Shown in pieces: positions 1-8,078 of a stretch of 64,000 nt of DNA; within the stretch, counting starts at the first letter, position 1; every line of letters starts with the position of its first letter. This stretch comes from Bacteroidales bacterium (GTDB lineage: Bacteria; Bacteroidota; Bacteroidia; Bacteroidales; P3). Under the pieces are notes generated by a model. That model worked only from the letters and a program-made list of their open reading frames with translations, was not told the origin of the DNA and did not search any database. Where the stretch lies: contig JAFZXE010000026.1 of NCBI GenBank assembly GCA_017616895.1, forward strand, positions 62,001 to 126,000. The letters run 5' to 3'. The translations under genes and the position numbers were made by a program.

Positions 1-567
1 CCTGTGTTTTTCAAAGAGTCGGAAACGGAGCGGCTATATGAAGACGGAATGTTTGAAGAGGGTTACGAAGGGGAGCGTGACAAGCTGATTCTAAGGATGC
101 TGTATGAGACGGGGATGCGTCGTTCCGAATTGGCGGGTCTGAACATTGGTAGTATAGATTTCGGAGGAAAGAGGATAAAAGTGCTCGGAAAGGGCAACAA
201 AGAGAGGTTTATTCCAGTGGAAGAGGAGTTATTGGGCAATATTGAGAGGTATTTGGCGTTAAAAGAAGAGACATACCCTGGTGCGGAGGCGTTGTTTTTG
301 AAAGGGAAAGGAGTGGCGATTAATGCGAACGACGTCTATAGGATAGTGAAGAAATACATGTGTTTGCTGTCAAATGCCGAAAGGATAAGCCCCCATGTTT
401 TCAGGCACACGTTTGCTACTCACATGCTGAACGAAGGGGCGAACATCGATGCGATAAAAGAACTACTTGGACACGCTAACCTTAACGCCACGGAGATATA
501 CACTCACAATACACGCGAACATTTGAAAGAGGCCTATAAACACGCACATCCGAGAGGTGATAAATAG
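1..567 (+). CDS. Tyrosine recombinase XerC/XerD family, 3' part (cut by window start)
   Basis: This is the C-terminal catalytic domain of a site-specific tyrosine recombinase, probably the XerC/D type that resolves chromosome dimers. The reading frame is open to the left edge, so the N-terminal SAM-like DNA-binding domain lies outside the window. Visible catalytic signatures are the first Arg in TGMRRSEL, the Lys in the beta-hairpin (GKGNKER), the HVFRH box, LLGH, and the nucleophile Tyr in ATEIYTH. The protein ends shortly after the Tyr, as in Xer proteins. hpf follows after 44 bp, an order I recall from several Bacteroidota. A phage or transposon integrase is possible, but the context is housekeeping. 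Confidence 0.85.
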   Translation, partial: PVFFKESETERLYEDGMFEEGYEGERDKLILRMLYETGMRRSELAGLNIGSIDFGGKRIKVLGKGNKERFIPVEEELLGNIERYLALKEETYPGAEALFLKGKGVAINANDVYRIVKKYMCLLSNAERISPHVFRHTFATHMLNEGANIDAIKELLGHANLNATEIYTHNTREHLKEAYKHAHPRGDK

Positions 568-611
568 CCGACAAAATCAGTTGAGTTGTTAAACTTTAAA
601 ATCATATCGTT

Positions 612-905
612 ATGAACACTGTAATCAATGCCGTAAAATTCAAGGCCGATCCAAAACTGGAGAACTTTGTTACCGACAAAGTGGCAAAATTGGACAAGAT
701 GGTAGATAACGCCACCAAATGTGAAGTGACGTTGAAGGTGGACAAGCCTGAGAGCGAAAACAACAAAGTGGCTGAGATTTCCATCTCGCTGCCGCGTCAA
801 ACGCTGTTTAACAGCAAGCAGGCTGACACATTCGAACAGGCAGTGCTCGAATGTGTAGATACAATGAAAGTGCAGATTGAAAAATACAAGGCCAGCTTCA
901 AATAA
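612..905 (+). CDS. hpf: Ribosome hibernation promoting factor, short HPF/RaiA family
   Basis: A 97-residue protein of the HPF/YfiA (RaiA) family, which binds the decoding centre of the 30S subunit in stationary phase and blocks translation. The sequence shows the family pattern: VNAVKFKADPKLENFV at the start (first strand and helix), then alternating basic strands around VTLKVDKPES, and ISLPRQTLF followed by a helix DTFEQAVLECVDTMKVQ. It has no C-terminal dimerisation domain, so it is the short form. It directly follows the Xer recombinase and is closed by a strong hairpin at 934-969. Confidence 0.88.
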   Translation: MNTVINAVKFKADPKLENFVTDKVAKLDKMVDNATKCEVTLKVDKPESENNKVAEISISLPRQTLFNSKQADTFEQAVLECVDTMKVQIEKYKASFK

Positions 906-933
906 GCCGCCCGCAAAATAGTACAAACCGAAA

Positions 934-969
934 GAGAGAGCCGCCCTACGATTGCAGGGCGGCTCTCTC
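934..969. terminator. Bidirectional hairpin terminator between hpf and the 993-2144 gene
   Basis: Perfect 14-bp inverted repeat, left arm 934-947 and right arm 956-969, with an 8-nt loop. It lies between two convergent genes and probably ends both. Confidence 0.75.
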
Positions 970-992
970 GCTTAATTCATTCCACAGTATAG

Positions 993-2144
993 TTATTCGT
1001 TGTCTGCCTCGTAGATGAGGAGTTCGTCGCCGGTGTAGATGAAGAGGAGCGGGTCTTTGTCGTTCTTCTTGAATATCCAGCATCCACCGTTCTCGCGGTC
1101 AACTTCGAGCTTGCAGTACTTCTTGTTGACATCCTGTTCGGCCAGAAGCTTGTCCTCCTTGCTATAAACCTGGAGGTAGGTCTTGCCGTCGGAGTTGACG
1201 AGGGCGTACATGTAGTCACCGTTCATGGCGAAGTCTATCATATCGACCTTGTAGTTGTCGCGTACATATTCGCGAACCACAACGACATCGGTGCAGTGGT
1301 AGTCATACCAGTAGCTGTTGCAGTAGTACCAGAATCCGGGCCAGTACCAAGGACGCGGCGGCATGGGGTGCCAGATTACGGGGTGCATGTGAATCATGCC
1401 GTGATGGTGCGGGTGATGGAAGTAAGGAGCGGGACGCACGGGGCGTGCAGCCGGAGGCGTGACACCGCCAGGACGGCCGGGGCGTGCATAGCCTGTATAG
1501 GCAGGACCGCGTGAACCAACGGGTGTGTTGGGGTGTTTAACTTCTCCGCGTGGAGTGCCAGCCACACCTGGGGCGGGAGCCGAAGGACGACTTGAGCTGT
1601 AGGCATCCGAGGTACCGCGATGCGATGGCGCACTGGGTGTGACCACGCGACCGCCATCCCTGTTGGGTGTGCGGGTGCCACTATAAGTGCCGCGCACTAC
1701 GCCGTCGGTGGGTGTGCCACGATGTGGAGTGTGGTTGTAAGACGAGCCTCCGCGCGGGGAAGGTGCACTATATGATCCGCGCGATGCTCCGTTGTCGCTG
1801 TGCGGACGGCTACTGGGTGAAGAATAGCTGCCGCGCGAGGGCGAAGGTGAGCTGTAAGAACGGCTGCTGGATGAATAGCTGCCGCGTGAGGGTGAAGGCG
1901 AGCTGTACGAGCGGCTACTGCTGGATGATGAGTAGCTGCCGCCGCGCGAAGAGGATCCTGAGTAGGAAGAGCTGCTGCGCGAGCCGCCAGAATAGGAGGA
2001 ACCACCACGGGAGGGTGAACCGCTGCTGACCGAATGTCCGCCACCACGGCTACCACCACCGCCACCGCCTCGCTGTGCATAGACAGGGGTTGCAGTTACG
2101 GCGATCCCTAACAGAAGTGCTGCGATGAATTTTGAGGTTTTCAT
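993..2144 (-). CDS. Secreted Ser/Gly/Arg-rich low-complexity protein
   Basis: A 383-residue exported protein of unknown function. Residues 1-23 form a signal peptide (basic start, hydrophobic core, VYAQ cleavage site). Residues about 24-180 are low complexity, rich in Ser, Gly, Arg, Tyr and Pro, with repeated SPSRGSYSS-like units. A His/Pro/Trp-rich stretch follows (HHPHHH, WHPMPPRPWYWPGFWYY). The last ~90 residues look folded, with alternating strands and several Tyr and Lys. Low-complexity Ser/Arg segments between a signal peptide and an aromatic C-terminal module occur in uncharacterised Bacteroidales envelope proteins. No enzyme motif was seen. It is monocistronic, with its own promoter at 2179-2186. 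Confidence 0.75.
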   Translation of the reverse strand: MKTSKFIAALLLGIAVTATPVYAQRGGGGGGSRGGGHSVSSGSPSRGGSSYSGGSRSSSSYSGSSSRGGSYSSSSSSRSYSSPSPSRGSYSSSSRSYSSPSPSRGSYSSPSSRPHSDNGASRGSYSAPSPRGGSSYNHTPHRGTPTDGVVRGTYSGTRTPNRDGGRVVTPSAPSHRGTSDAYSSSRPSAPAPGVAGTPRGEVKHPNTPVGSRGPAYTGYARPGRPGGVTPPAARPVRPAPYFHHPHHHGMIHMHPVIWHPMPPRPWYWPGFWYYCNSYWYDYHCTDVVVVREYVRDNYKVDMIDFAMNGDYMYALVNSDGKTYLQVYSKEDKLLAEQDVNKKYCKLEVDRENGGCWIFKKNDKDPLLFIYTGDELLIYEADNE

Positions 2145-2178
2145 AATGTCTCCTTTCTTTTATTGTTTGTTTTCGATG

Positions 2179-2186
2179 CAAAGATA
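2179..2186 (-). promoter_or_regulatory. Bacteroidota -7 box for the 993-2144 gene
   Basis: On the minus strand this reads TATCTTTG, matching the Bacteroidota TAnnTTTG box, 35 nt upstream of the start codon. It supports the start chosen at 2144. Confidence 0.6.
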
Positions 2187-2253
2187 GGAGGATTCCCTCA
2201 CGGTTTTCCCTGAAAAAAAACATATTTTCCCCGAAAAACCCTATAACATGACC

Positions 2254-2278
2254 GAAACCCCGTTTGAAACGTGGTTTC
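2254..2278 (-). terminator. Hairpin downstream of rfbD
   Basis: Inverted repeat GAAACC-C-CGTTT / AAACG-T-GGTTTC with a single mismatch, 70 bp past the rfbD stop on the minus strand. There is no clear U-tract directly after it, so termination is only suggested. Confidence 0.4.
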
Positions 2279-2349
2279 GCATGAATGAGGCTGTCGTTAG
2301 AAATGGTAGAAAAAAGTAAGAGAGTGTGCTGGTGGCCAGTGAAAAAATG

Positions 2350-3213
2350 TTAGTGGGAGAGGTTTTCCAAGCATTTGCGTAAACTGATTTCCCAATCTGG
2401 AATATCGATGTGGAAACTGGCTTTGAATTTGGACTTGTCGAGCACCGAATAGCTTGGGCGGTGAACTTTGCTGGGATATTCGCTGCTGAGGCAGGAACGC
2501 ACATCGCATGTGGATTCGGTCAGGCGCGCTATAGCCTTGGCAAAGTCATACCAGCTGCAAGAGCCTTCGTTGGAGTAGTGGTAGAGTCCTTCGTTGCCAC
2601 GATAAAGTTCGCTCTCGAGAATGGTGAATATCGCAGAGGCTAGGTCTCCGGCGTATGTCGGTGTGCCGATTTGGTCGCAGACAACGTTGACAGTCGGGCG
2701 GGTAGCGAAAAGGTTGAGCATGGTCTTGACAAAGTTGCGGCCATACTCGCTGTAGAGCCACGAAGTGCGTATGAGGATATGCTGGCAGGAGGAGGCCAGC
2801 AATGCCTGTTCCCCAGCCAACTTGGTGCGTCCATAGGCTCCAAGTGGATTGACTGGCGTTGATTCATTGCACGGGCTGTTGAGCTCGTTGCCCCCAAACA
2901 CGTAATCGGTAGATATATGTACAAGAAGTCCGTCGCGAGCGGCCATAGCGTTGGCAAGGACGGCAACGGCAAGGTGGTTGACGCGGTCAGCATCGGCCTC
3001 AGCATCTTCGGCTGCGTCAACATTAGTATATGCGGCGCAGTTTACGATGCACTCGATGTCGTTTGTGTCGATAAAACGGGCTACGGCATCGGCATCAGTA
3101 ATGTCAAGGGTGTCTATATCACTGAAAAGCCATCGGTTTGTTGTGGCGTGGGCAGCGAGAATACGCAGGTGCGTACCCAGCTGTCCGTTGGCTCCTGTAA
3201 CGAGAATATTCAT
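2350..3213 (-). CDS. rfbD: dTDP-4-dehydrorhamnose reductase
   Basis: Last step of dTDP-L-rhamnose synthesis: NAD(P)H reduction of dTDP-4-dehydro-L-rhamnose, giving the rhamnose donor for surface polysaccharide. The 287 residues fit the RmlD family. The N-terminal dinucleotide site is ILVTGANGQLGTHLR, the catalytic region holds STDYVFGG and YGRTKLAGE (YxxxK), and the substrate loop has IRTSWLY. It lies 9 bp downstream of rfbC on the same strand, so the two are co-transcribed. rfbA and rfbB are not in the window. Confidence 0.93.
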   Translation of the reverse strand: MNILVTGANGQLGTHLRILAAHATTNRWLFSDIDTLDITDADAVARFIDTNDIECIVNCAAYTNVDAAEDAEADADRVNHLAVAVLANAMAARDGLLVHISTDYVFGGNELNSPCNESTPVNPLGAYGRTKLAGEQALLASSCQHILIRTSWLYSEYGRNFVKTMLNLFATRPTVNVVCDQIGTPTYAGDLASAIFTILESELYRGNEGLYHYSNEGSCSWYDFAKAIARLTESTCDVRSCLSSEYPSKVHRPSYSVLDKSKFKASFHIDIPDWEISLRKCLENLSH

Positions 3214-3222
3214 TGCCGTTTT

Positions 3223-3777
3223 TTATTCGAAAGGTGATACTATGTCGGCCAGAAGCGGACTTCTCATATCCTTGTCGGAGAGGATGACGTCATCGGTCGG
3301 AAGTGACCAGTCAATTGCGAGAGACGGGTCGTTCCATGCTATAGAGCCTTCGCTCTCGGGGTGGTAGTAGTTGTCGCACTTGTATTGGAAGATCACATCC
3401 GAGCTGAGTACCGAGAATCCGTGAGCCATGCCACGGGGCAGATAGAGCTGGCGGTGGTTGTCGGCTGAGAGGCGGACGGCTATATGGCGACCAAAGGTGG
3501 GCGAAGAACGACGTATGTCAACCGCCACATCAAGCACCTCGCCGCAGACGACACGGATAAGTTTGGCCTGGGCGTAGGGCGGCTTCTGGAAATGGAGACC
3601 GCGCACCACGCCGTAGCGCGAACGGGACTCGTTGTCCTGAATGAACGGGTCGGTGAGGTGCAGAGCGTCGGCATAGCGCTGGTCGTGGTAGCTTTCGAAA
3701 AAGTAGCCGCGAGAGTCGCCGAATACCTGTGGCTCGATGATTACAACACCTTCTATATCTGTCTTGTTTATAGTCAT
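3223..3777 (-). CDS. rfbC: dTDP-4-dehydrorhamnose 3,5-epimerase
   Basis: RmlC cupin enzyme that epimerises dTDP-4-keto-6-deoxyglucose at C3 and C5. The 184-residue form begins with MTINKTDIEG; a longer open frame to 3900 would run through the promoter at 3809-3816, so the ATG at 3777 is chosen. Family motifs are DSRGYFFESY, the catalytic His in VRGLHFQ, GEVLDVAVDIRRSSPTFG and the second conserved His in PRGMAHGF. It heads the rfbC-rfbD pair. Confidence 0.93.
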   Translation of the reverse strand: MTINKTDIEGVVIIEPQVFGDSRGYFFESYHDQRYADALHLTDPFIQDNESRSRYGVVRGLHFQKPPYAQAKLIRVVCGEVLDVAVDIRRSSPTFGRHIAVRLSADNHRQLYLPRGMAHGFSVLSSDVIFQYKCDNYYHPESEGSIAWNDPSLAIDWSLPTDDVILSDKDMRSPLLADIVSPFE

Positions 3778-3808
3778 ATAATGGTTGATGCAAAAGATTT
3801 TCAACTTG

Positions 3809-3816
3809 CAAAGATA
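3809..3816 (-). promoter_or_regulatory. Promoter -7 box of rfbC-rfbD
   Basis: TATCTTTG on the minus strand, 32 nt upstream of the rfbC ATG. It rules out the longer upstream start. Confidence 0.65.
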
Positions 3817-3913
3817 GTAATTTCCACGCAATCGACCGACACAAAAGACATAGCTTCCGGGATTATTATATCTTTGATATAATAATGGCCTACTGTACAA
3901 CGACTTGCACCAT

Positions 3914-3968
3914 GGGTAATTCTAGGGTAATTCTAGGATAATTCTAAGATAATTCTAGGGTAGTTCTA
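3914..3968. repeat. Five tandem 11-bp repeats (GGGTAATTCTA-like)
   Basis: Units at 3914, 3925, 3936, 3947 and 3958, each exactly 11 bp: GGGTAATTCTA twice, then GGATAATTCTA, AGATAATTCTA and GGGTAGTTCTA. Non-coding, upstream of rfbC and before the nucleotidyltransferase gene. Confidence 0.9.
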
Positions 3969-3979
3969 GGTTAAAGAGC

Positions 3980-4045
3980 AGTCAACTTCTACTCAACTCC
4001 TACCCTACTCCTACTCAACCCTTACCTAAGTCCTGCCCAAGTCCT
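3980..4045. repeat. Six degenerate 11-bp repeats (ACTCAACTCCT-like)
   Basis: Consecutive 11-bp units from 3980: AGTCAACTTCT, ACTCAACTCCT, ACCCTACTCCT, ACTCAACCCTT, ACCTAAGTCCT, GCCCAAGTCCT. A different unit sequence from the array 12 bp upstream but the same period. Between here and the next array (4046-4205) I see only a GC-rich patch with short inverted repeats around 4070-4130. Confidence 0.8.
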
Positions 4046-4205
4046 ACTTGGGGTGGTTCCTTTATTGGGTGCTGGATGGCACATAGGCTACGGCTATGCT
4101 GACCCTGCTGCGGGTTTGCCTGCCATCAGGCTAGAAAAGCCTTAAAAGATATCGGATAATCCGGATGAGATGAACAAGGAAAATGTGCAGGATGCCAATT
4201 CTTGA

Positions 4206-4249
4206 CTCAAAGTCATATCAAAGTCATATCAAAGTCATGTGAAAGTCAT
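4206..4249. repeat. Four tandem 11-bp repeats (ATCAAAGTCAT)
   Basis: Units at 4206, 4217, 4228 and 4239: CTCAAAGTCAT, ATCAAAGTCAT, ATCAAAGTCAT, GTGAAAGTCAT. The core AAAGTCA is the complement of the core in the array at 57630-57684. The array ends 102 bp before the next gene. Confidence 0.9.
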
Positions 4250-4351
4250 GTTTTGCTTCGAGGATGATGTGGGGTGTAGGATTGGGTATAGGCTCGTGGC
4301 TGGTCGCAATAAGCGCGCCGTTTTTCCGTTAATAGACAAAACGTTTATCCT

Positions 4352-5077
4352 ATGGAGGCTGTTATTCTTGCGGCGGGGCTTGGCACACGGCTCCGACCCC
4401 TCACCAACGACAAACCCAAGGCGTTGGTTGAAACCGGCGGACGGACACTGCTGGACATAGCCATAAACCGCCTTGCCACCGAGGGTGCGAGCCGTATAGC
4501 CGTAAACGTACACCACTTCGGCGACATGATGATTGAATATATCAAAAGCCACAAGTGGCCGGTGGAGGTGATGATTTCTGACGAGAGAGAGATGCTACTC
4601 GACACCGGCGGAGGGGTGAAGAAAGCTGCAAGCCTGCTGTCTGCCAAAGAGCCTTTACTGGTACACAACGTCGATATTTTGTCCCATATTTCTCTGAAAA
4701 ACATGGTGGAGCAGCATCTGATGAACGGTAACAGTGTGACTCTGGCCGTAAGCGAACGCGACACAAAACGTCAGTTGATATTCGACGGTGAGGAAACACT
4801 TTGCGGCTGGCATAACCGAGAAAGCGGCGAAAGGCTTTGGAGCATGAAGCAGCCCAATAGCGTGAGAGAACTGGCATTCAGCGGTATATGGATTATCAAT
4901 CCCGAAACCATAGAAAGTCTCCCTAAGGCTGACCACCCATATCCTATCATACCTGAGTTGCTTAAGATTGCTAAGAATGAGAAGATTGGTGGATTCGAGC
5001 ATCGGGGAGATGAGTGGTTGGACGTCGGAACCCCCGCAAAACTAGCCTCTGCGGAAAGTTTCATGGAGAATACTTGA
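4352..5077 (+). CDS. Sugar-phosphate nucleotidyltransferase (NTP_transferase family)
   Basis: A 241-residue nucleotidyltransferase that would activate a sugar 1-phosphate with an NTP. The N-terminal signature is AVILAAGLGTRLRPLT followed by DKPKAL (nucleotide and Mg binding). A second metal region is VHNVDIL near residue 110, and the C-terminal part has GEWLDVGTP-like DEWLDVGTP. Length and sequence resemble the MurNAc-1-P uridylyltransferase (MurU) / D-glycero-manno-heptose 1-P guanylyltransferase (HddC) branch rather than RfbA. The substrate cannot be decided here. The next gene starts 12 bp after its stop, so the two are probably co-transcribed. Confidence 0.82.
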   Translation: MEAVILAAGLGTRLRPLTNDKPKALVETGGRTLLDIAINRLATEGASRIAVNVHHFGDMMIEYIKSHKWPVEVMISDEREMLLDTGGGVKKAASLLSAKEPLLVHNVDILSHISLKNMVEQHLMNGNSVTLAVSERDTKRQLIFDGEETLCGWHNRESGERLWSMKQPNSVRELAFSGIWIINPETIESLPKADHPYPIIPELLKIAKNEKIGGFEHRGDEWLDVGTPAKLASAESFMENT

Positions 5078-5089
5078 AAACCAGCAATT

Positions 5090-7939
5090 ATGGAAACATT
5101 TCTGAAAGAAAGTCTCAAACGTATAATAGCGGAACAGGGCAGCGACCTCGGCGATGTGACGCTGGTATTCAACAACCAACGCCCGGCACTCTTCGTGAAA
5201 CAATATATGCGGGAATTGTTCGGCGAGACATTCATCATGCCTAAAACCTTAGTGCTTGACGACCTTGTGGCAGAACTGGGTGATGTAGATATTCTTCCTA
5301 ACGAGTTTCTGCTGTTCGAACTCTATCATATACACCATAAAATCAACACTTCCGACCATCGCACCCTGGAACAGTTCATCCCAATGGCCGATATGATGCT
5401 GGCCGACTTCTCTGAGATTGACCGCTACATGGTAAATGTCCAAGACATATATGGCAACCTGCACGACATCAAAAAGATAGGCGAATGGGATGTGAGCGGA
5501 AAAGAACTGACCAAATTCCAGAAAGATTATCTTGAGTTCTACAAGTCGATATACAGGTACTACACCGAATTGAATAAACTGCTTGAAGAACGAGGCCAAG
5601 CCTATTACGGAATGGCATACCGCAAGGTGGCCGAGAACATAGAAAGCATCCTTGACGAGCGAACCGAGGAGAATCTTTACTTCCTTGGTTTCAACGCTTT
5701 GTCGAGATGCGAGGAGGCTATCATCAGCGCCTATGTCAGGCGCGGTTGCGCAAAATACATACCTGATGGGGATGATTACTATGTGAGCGACTCTTCTCAC
5801 GAAGCTGGGAAATTCATCAATAAACACCTTGAAATAAGTGCAATAAAGACATTTGAAGAACACTTTAAAGAGAAGAAGACCATCAACATCGTAACGGCTC
5901 CCGACAATGTTACGCAGGCCAAATATGCTGGGACACTGCTGAGCAAAATGGCTGCAAAACAAGGCACTAGCGAGAAAGATATAACTATTGACGAGACGGC
6001 GCTGGTACTGGCTGACGAAAGTTTGATAACGACTGTGTTGAACTCTCTACCAAAAGAGATTTCCACAGCCAACATCACTATGGGTATTCCATTTACAACC
6101 ACCGATATGCACTCTCTGGCGCTGTCAATTCTGGGTCTTTATGCCGACATGCGCAAAGAGGGTAGGATGTTCTACCATAAGAACATCACCAACCTGTTGG
6201 GCAACCCGTATATCTGTGGCTTGGTAGGGTCGGGCTCAAAAATTGAGAAAGTGGTAAAGGAGTTGACCGAGAAGAAGTTTATATATGCAAGTCTGGAAAA
6301 CCTGCGGAACATCTTCGATAATACCGGTGAAGATATAGAGCCCATCGCATTCCTATTCGAGGCAGACCCGAATAATCCTTTCGAGGTGCTGGACACCGTA
6401 CGGAAAACCGCTGAGCACCTGCAGTCCAAAGATGTGATTGCCAAAGAGTCCAAGGAGATGGCGGCATTAGAATGTCTGGTGCAGGCGATAGATTATCTAG
6501 ACACTCTAAAGGAGCACTTAGAAACCGTGGGGTCGGAAGGAAGTACTCTGATTGAAGATGTGCAGACATTGAGAAAAATCTATCTACGCATTGCGCAACG
6601 CCGTCATATTTCGCTCAAAGGCAGCCCCGAAAGCGGCTTGCAGATTCTCGGAGTGCTGGAAACTCGAAACCTGGACTTCCGACGTGTGATACTGTTGTCG
6701 GCCAATGAAGGTGTCATTCCTTCGACTCGAAGCACAAACACTCTGATTCCAAACAGTTTGAAGAAAGCGTTTGGAATGCCGACTTACTACGAAAAAGACG
6801 CCGTCTATGCCTACAATTTCTATCACCTGATTCAGCGTGCCGAAGAGGTGTATATCATGAGCGAGAACAGCGGCAAGAACTCGGAAAGCCGCTTTGTGCA
6901 ACAAGTACGCGCAGAACTAGCCAAACGATACAAGAACATAGAAATCACCGAGACAACCGTTTCAAACAGCAACAAATCCTTCGACAACCACCTAGTCACA
7001 GAGATAGAAAAGACTGATGAGATAATGGAGCGGTTAAAAAACAAAAGTTTTTCGCCGTCGTCCCTTAGCAAGTATGTAAAGTGCCCGTTCAGGTTCTTCT
7101 ACGAGAGCCTGCTGAAGGTCAACGAAGAGGAAGAAATCTCGGACGTGATAGAAACCAATGAGCTCGGAACAGCCATTCATGAATGTTTACGAGAAATCTA
7201 CGAACCCTTCATTCAACGCAAAGTAGAAAAAGAGGTCCTGCAAGAGACTATTAAAAAAGTCCCTGAGATGGTCGAAGAGCAGTTAAAGAAGATTTTGGTC
7301 AACGGTGAAATGCACGAAGGCAGAAACGACCTGCTGCGAAACATAGCCATAATGCAAATCACAAAATTCCTAGAAAACGAGATATCTTTTCTTGAAAGCA
7401 ACTCGTTAGAGATTGTACAACTTGAAGAAACAATGAAGGATCCCGTGACGCTCGAAATAAACGGAGAATCTTTGGAACTACACTTCTGGGCGACAGCTGA
7501 CCGCATTGACCGAGTAAACGGCAAGCTGAGGGTAATCGACTACAAGACGGGGAAAGTCGATGACAACAAAATGACTGTCGAAGCGATAGATTCCAACGAC
7601 TGGAGGGACGTGTATGAAAAATGGTTCCAAGTGATGTTCTACTCATGGTATTATTCCAAGACCCACAAAGCGCACGAGCCGATTGTTTCCGGTTTATGTC
7701 CTTTGCAGAAACTCGGCGGAACCTTTTTGCCAGCAACAATACATGAAGACGAAACCTTGACACAAGAGACCCTTGAACAGTTCGAGGAAATGCTGAAAAA
7801 TATTTTTTCAGAGATGTTCGACAAAGAAATTCCGTTCCGCATGACCAAGGGCAAAGAAAACTGTAAATACTGCACTTTGATATCGGTTTGTGAACATCTG
7901 GAGCCTGCAGCGGGAAGCACTGTACCTAACGAAGAATGA
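5090..7939 (+). CDS. AddB-like PD-(D/E)XK exonuclease with Fe-S cluster
   Basis: A 949-residue protein resembling the AddB subunit of AddAB-type recombination nucleases, which process double-strand breaks. The first ~640 residues look like a degenerate superfamily I helicase; I see no intact Walker A near the start (VTLVFNNQRPALFVKQY). The C-terminal nuclease has FSPSSLSKYVKCPFRFF, GTAIHECL, Asp804 (ATADRID), Asp817 and Lys819 (VIDYKTG), fitting PD-(D/E)XK. Cys665, Cys925, Cys928 and Cys934 form the C...CxxCx5C pattern of the AddB 4Fe-4S cluster. No addA homologue is adjacent, so its partner helicase is elsewhere or it acts alone. Confidence 0.8.
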   Translation: METFLKESLKRIIAEQGSDLGDVTLVFNNQRPALFVKQYMRELFGETFIMPKTLVLDDLVAELGDVDILPNEFLLFELYHIHHKINTSDHRTLEQFIPMADMMLADFSEIDRYMVNVQDIYGNLHDIKKIGEWDVSGKELTKFQKDYLEFYKSIYRYYTELNKLLEERGQAYYGMAYRKVAENIESILDERTEENLYFLGFNALSRCEEAIISAYVRRGCAKYIPDGDDYYVSDSSHEAGKFINKHLEISAIKTFEEHFKEKKTINIVTAPDNVTQAKYAGTLLSKMAAKQGTSEKDITIDETALVLADESLITTVLNSLPKEISTANITMGIPFTTTDMHSLALSILGLYADMRKEGRMFYHKNITNLLGNPYICGLVGSGSKIEKVVKELTEKKFIYASLENLRNIFDNTGEDIEPIAFLFEADPNNPFEVLDTVRKTAEHLQSKDVIAKESKEMAALECLVQAIDYLDTLKEHLETVGSEGSTLIEDVQTLRKIYLRIAQRRHISLKGSPESGLQILGVLETRNLDFRRVILLSANEGVIPSTRSTNTLIPNSLKKAFGMPTYYEKDAVYAYNFYHLIQRAEEVYIMSENSGKNSESRFVQQVRAELAKRYKNIEITETTVSNSNKSFDNHLVTEIEKTDEIMERLKNKSFSPSSLSKYVKCPFRFFYESLLKVNEEEEISDVIETNELGTAIHECLREIYEPFIQRKVEKEVLQETIKKVPEMVEEQLKKILVNGEMHEGRNDLLRNIAIMQITKFLENEISFLESNSLEIVQLEETMKDPVTLEINGESLELHFWATADRIDRVNGKLRVIDYKTGKVDDNKMTVEAIDSNDWRDVYEKWFQVMFYSWYYSKTHKAHEPIVSGLCPLQKLGGTFLPATIHEDETLTQETLEQFEEMLKNIFSEMFDKEIPFRMTKGKENCKYCTLISVCEHLEPAAGSTVPNEE

Positions 7940-7992
7940 CCCTACAGAATAGAATCAAAAGGCAGAAAGCTCTCTCATTAAAACTTTTTATG

Positions 7993-8000
7993 TATCTTTG
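7993..8000 (+). promoter_or_regulatory. Promoter -7 box of the 8079-9914 gene
   Basis: TATCTTTG with an AT-rich leader of 78 nt before the ATG at 8079. Confidence 0.6.
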
Positions 8001-8078
8001 CAATTTAATAAGAACTCGTGAAAGAGTTAAAAACCATAACGAATTTTACTTGTTAAACACTAATCATCAGTTATATAC

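Noticed and set aside
4060..4135. A third copy of the palindromic element near GGATGGCACATAGGC
   Set aside because: Only imperfect short inverted repeats; the diagnostic CCCACACT and TTAATRGGATG parts are missing.
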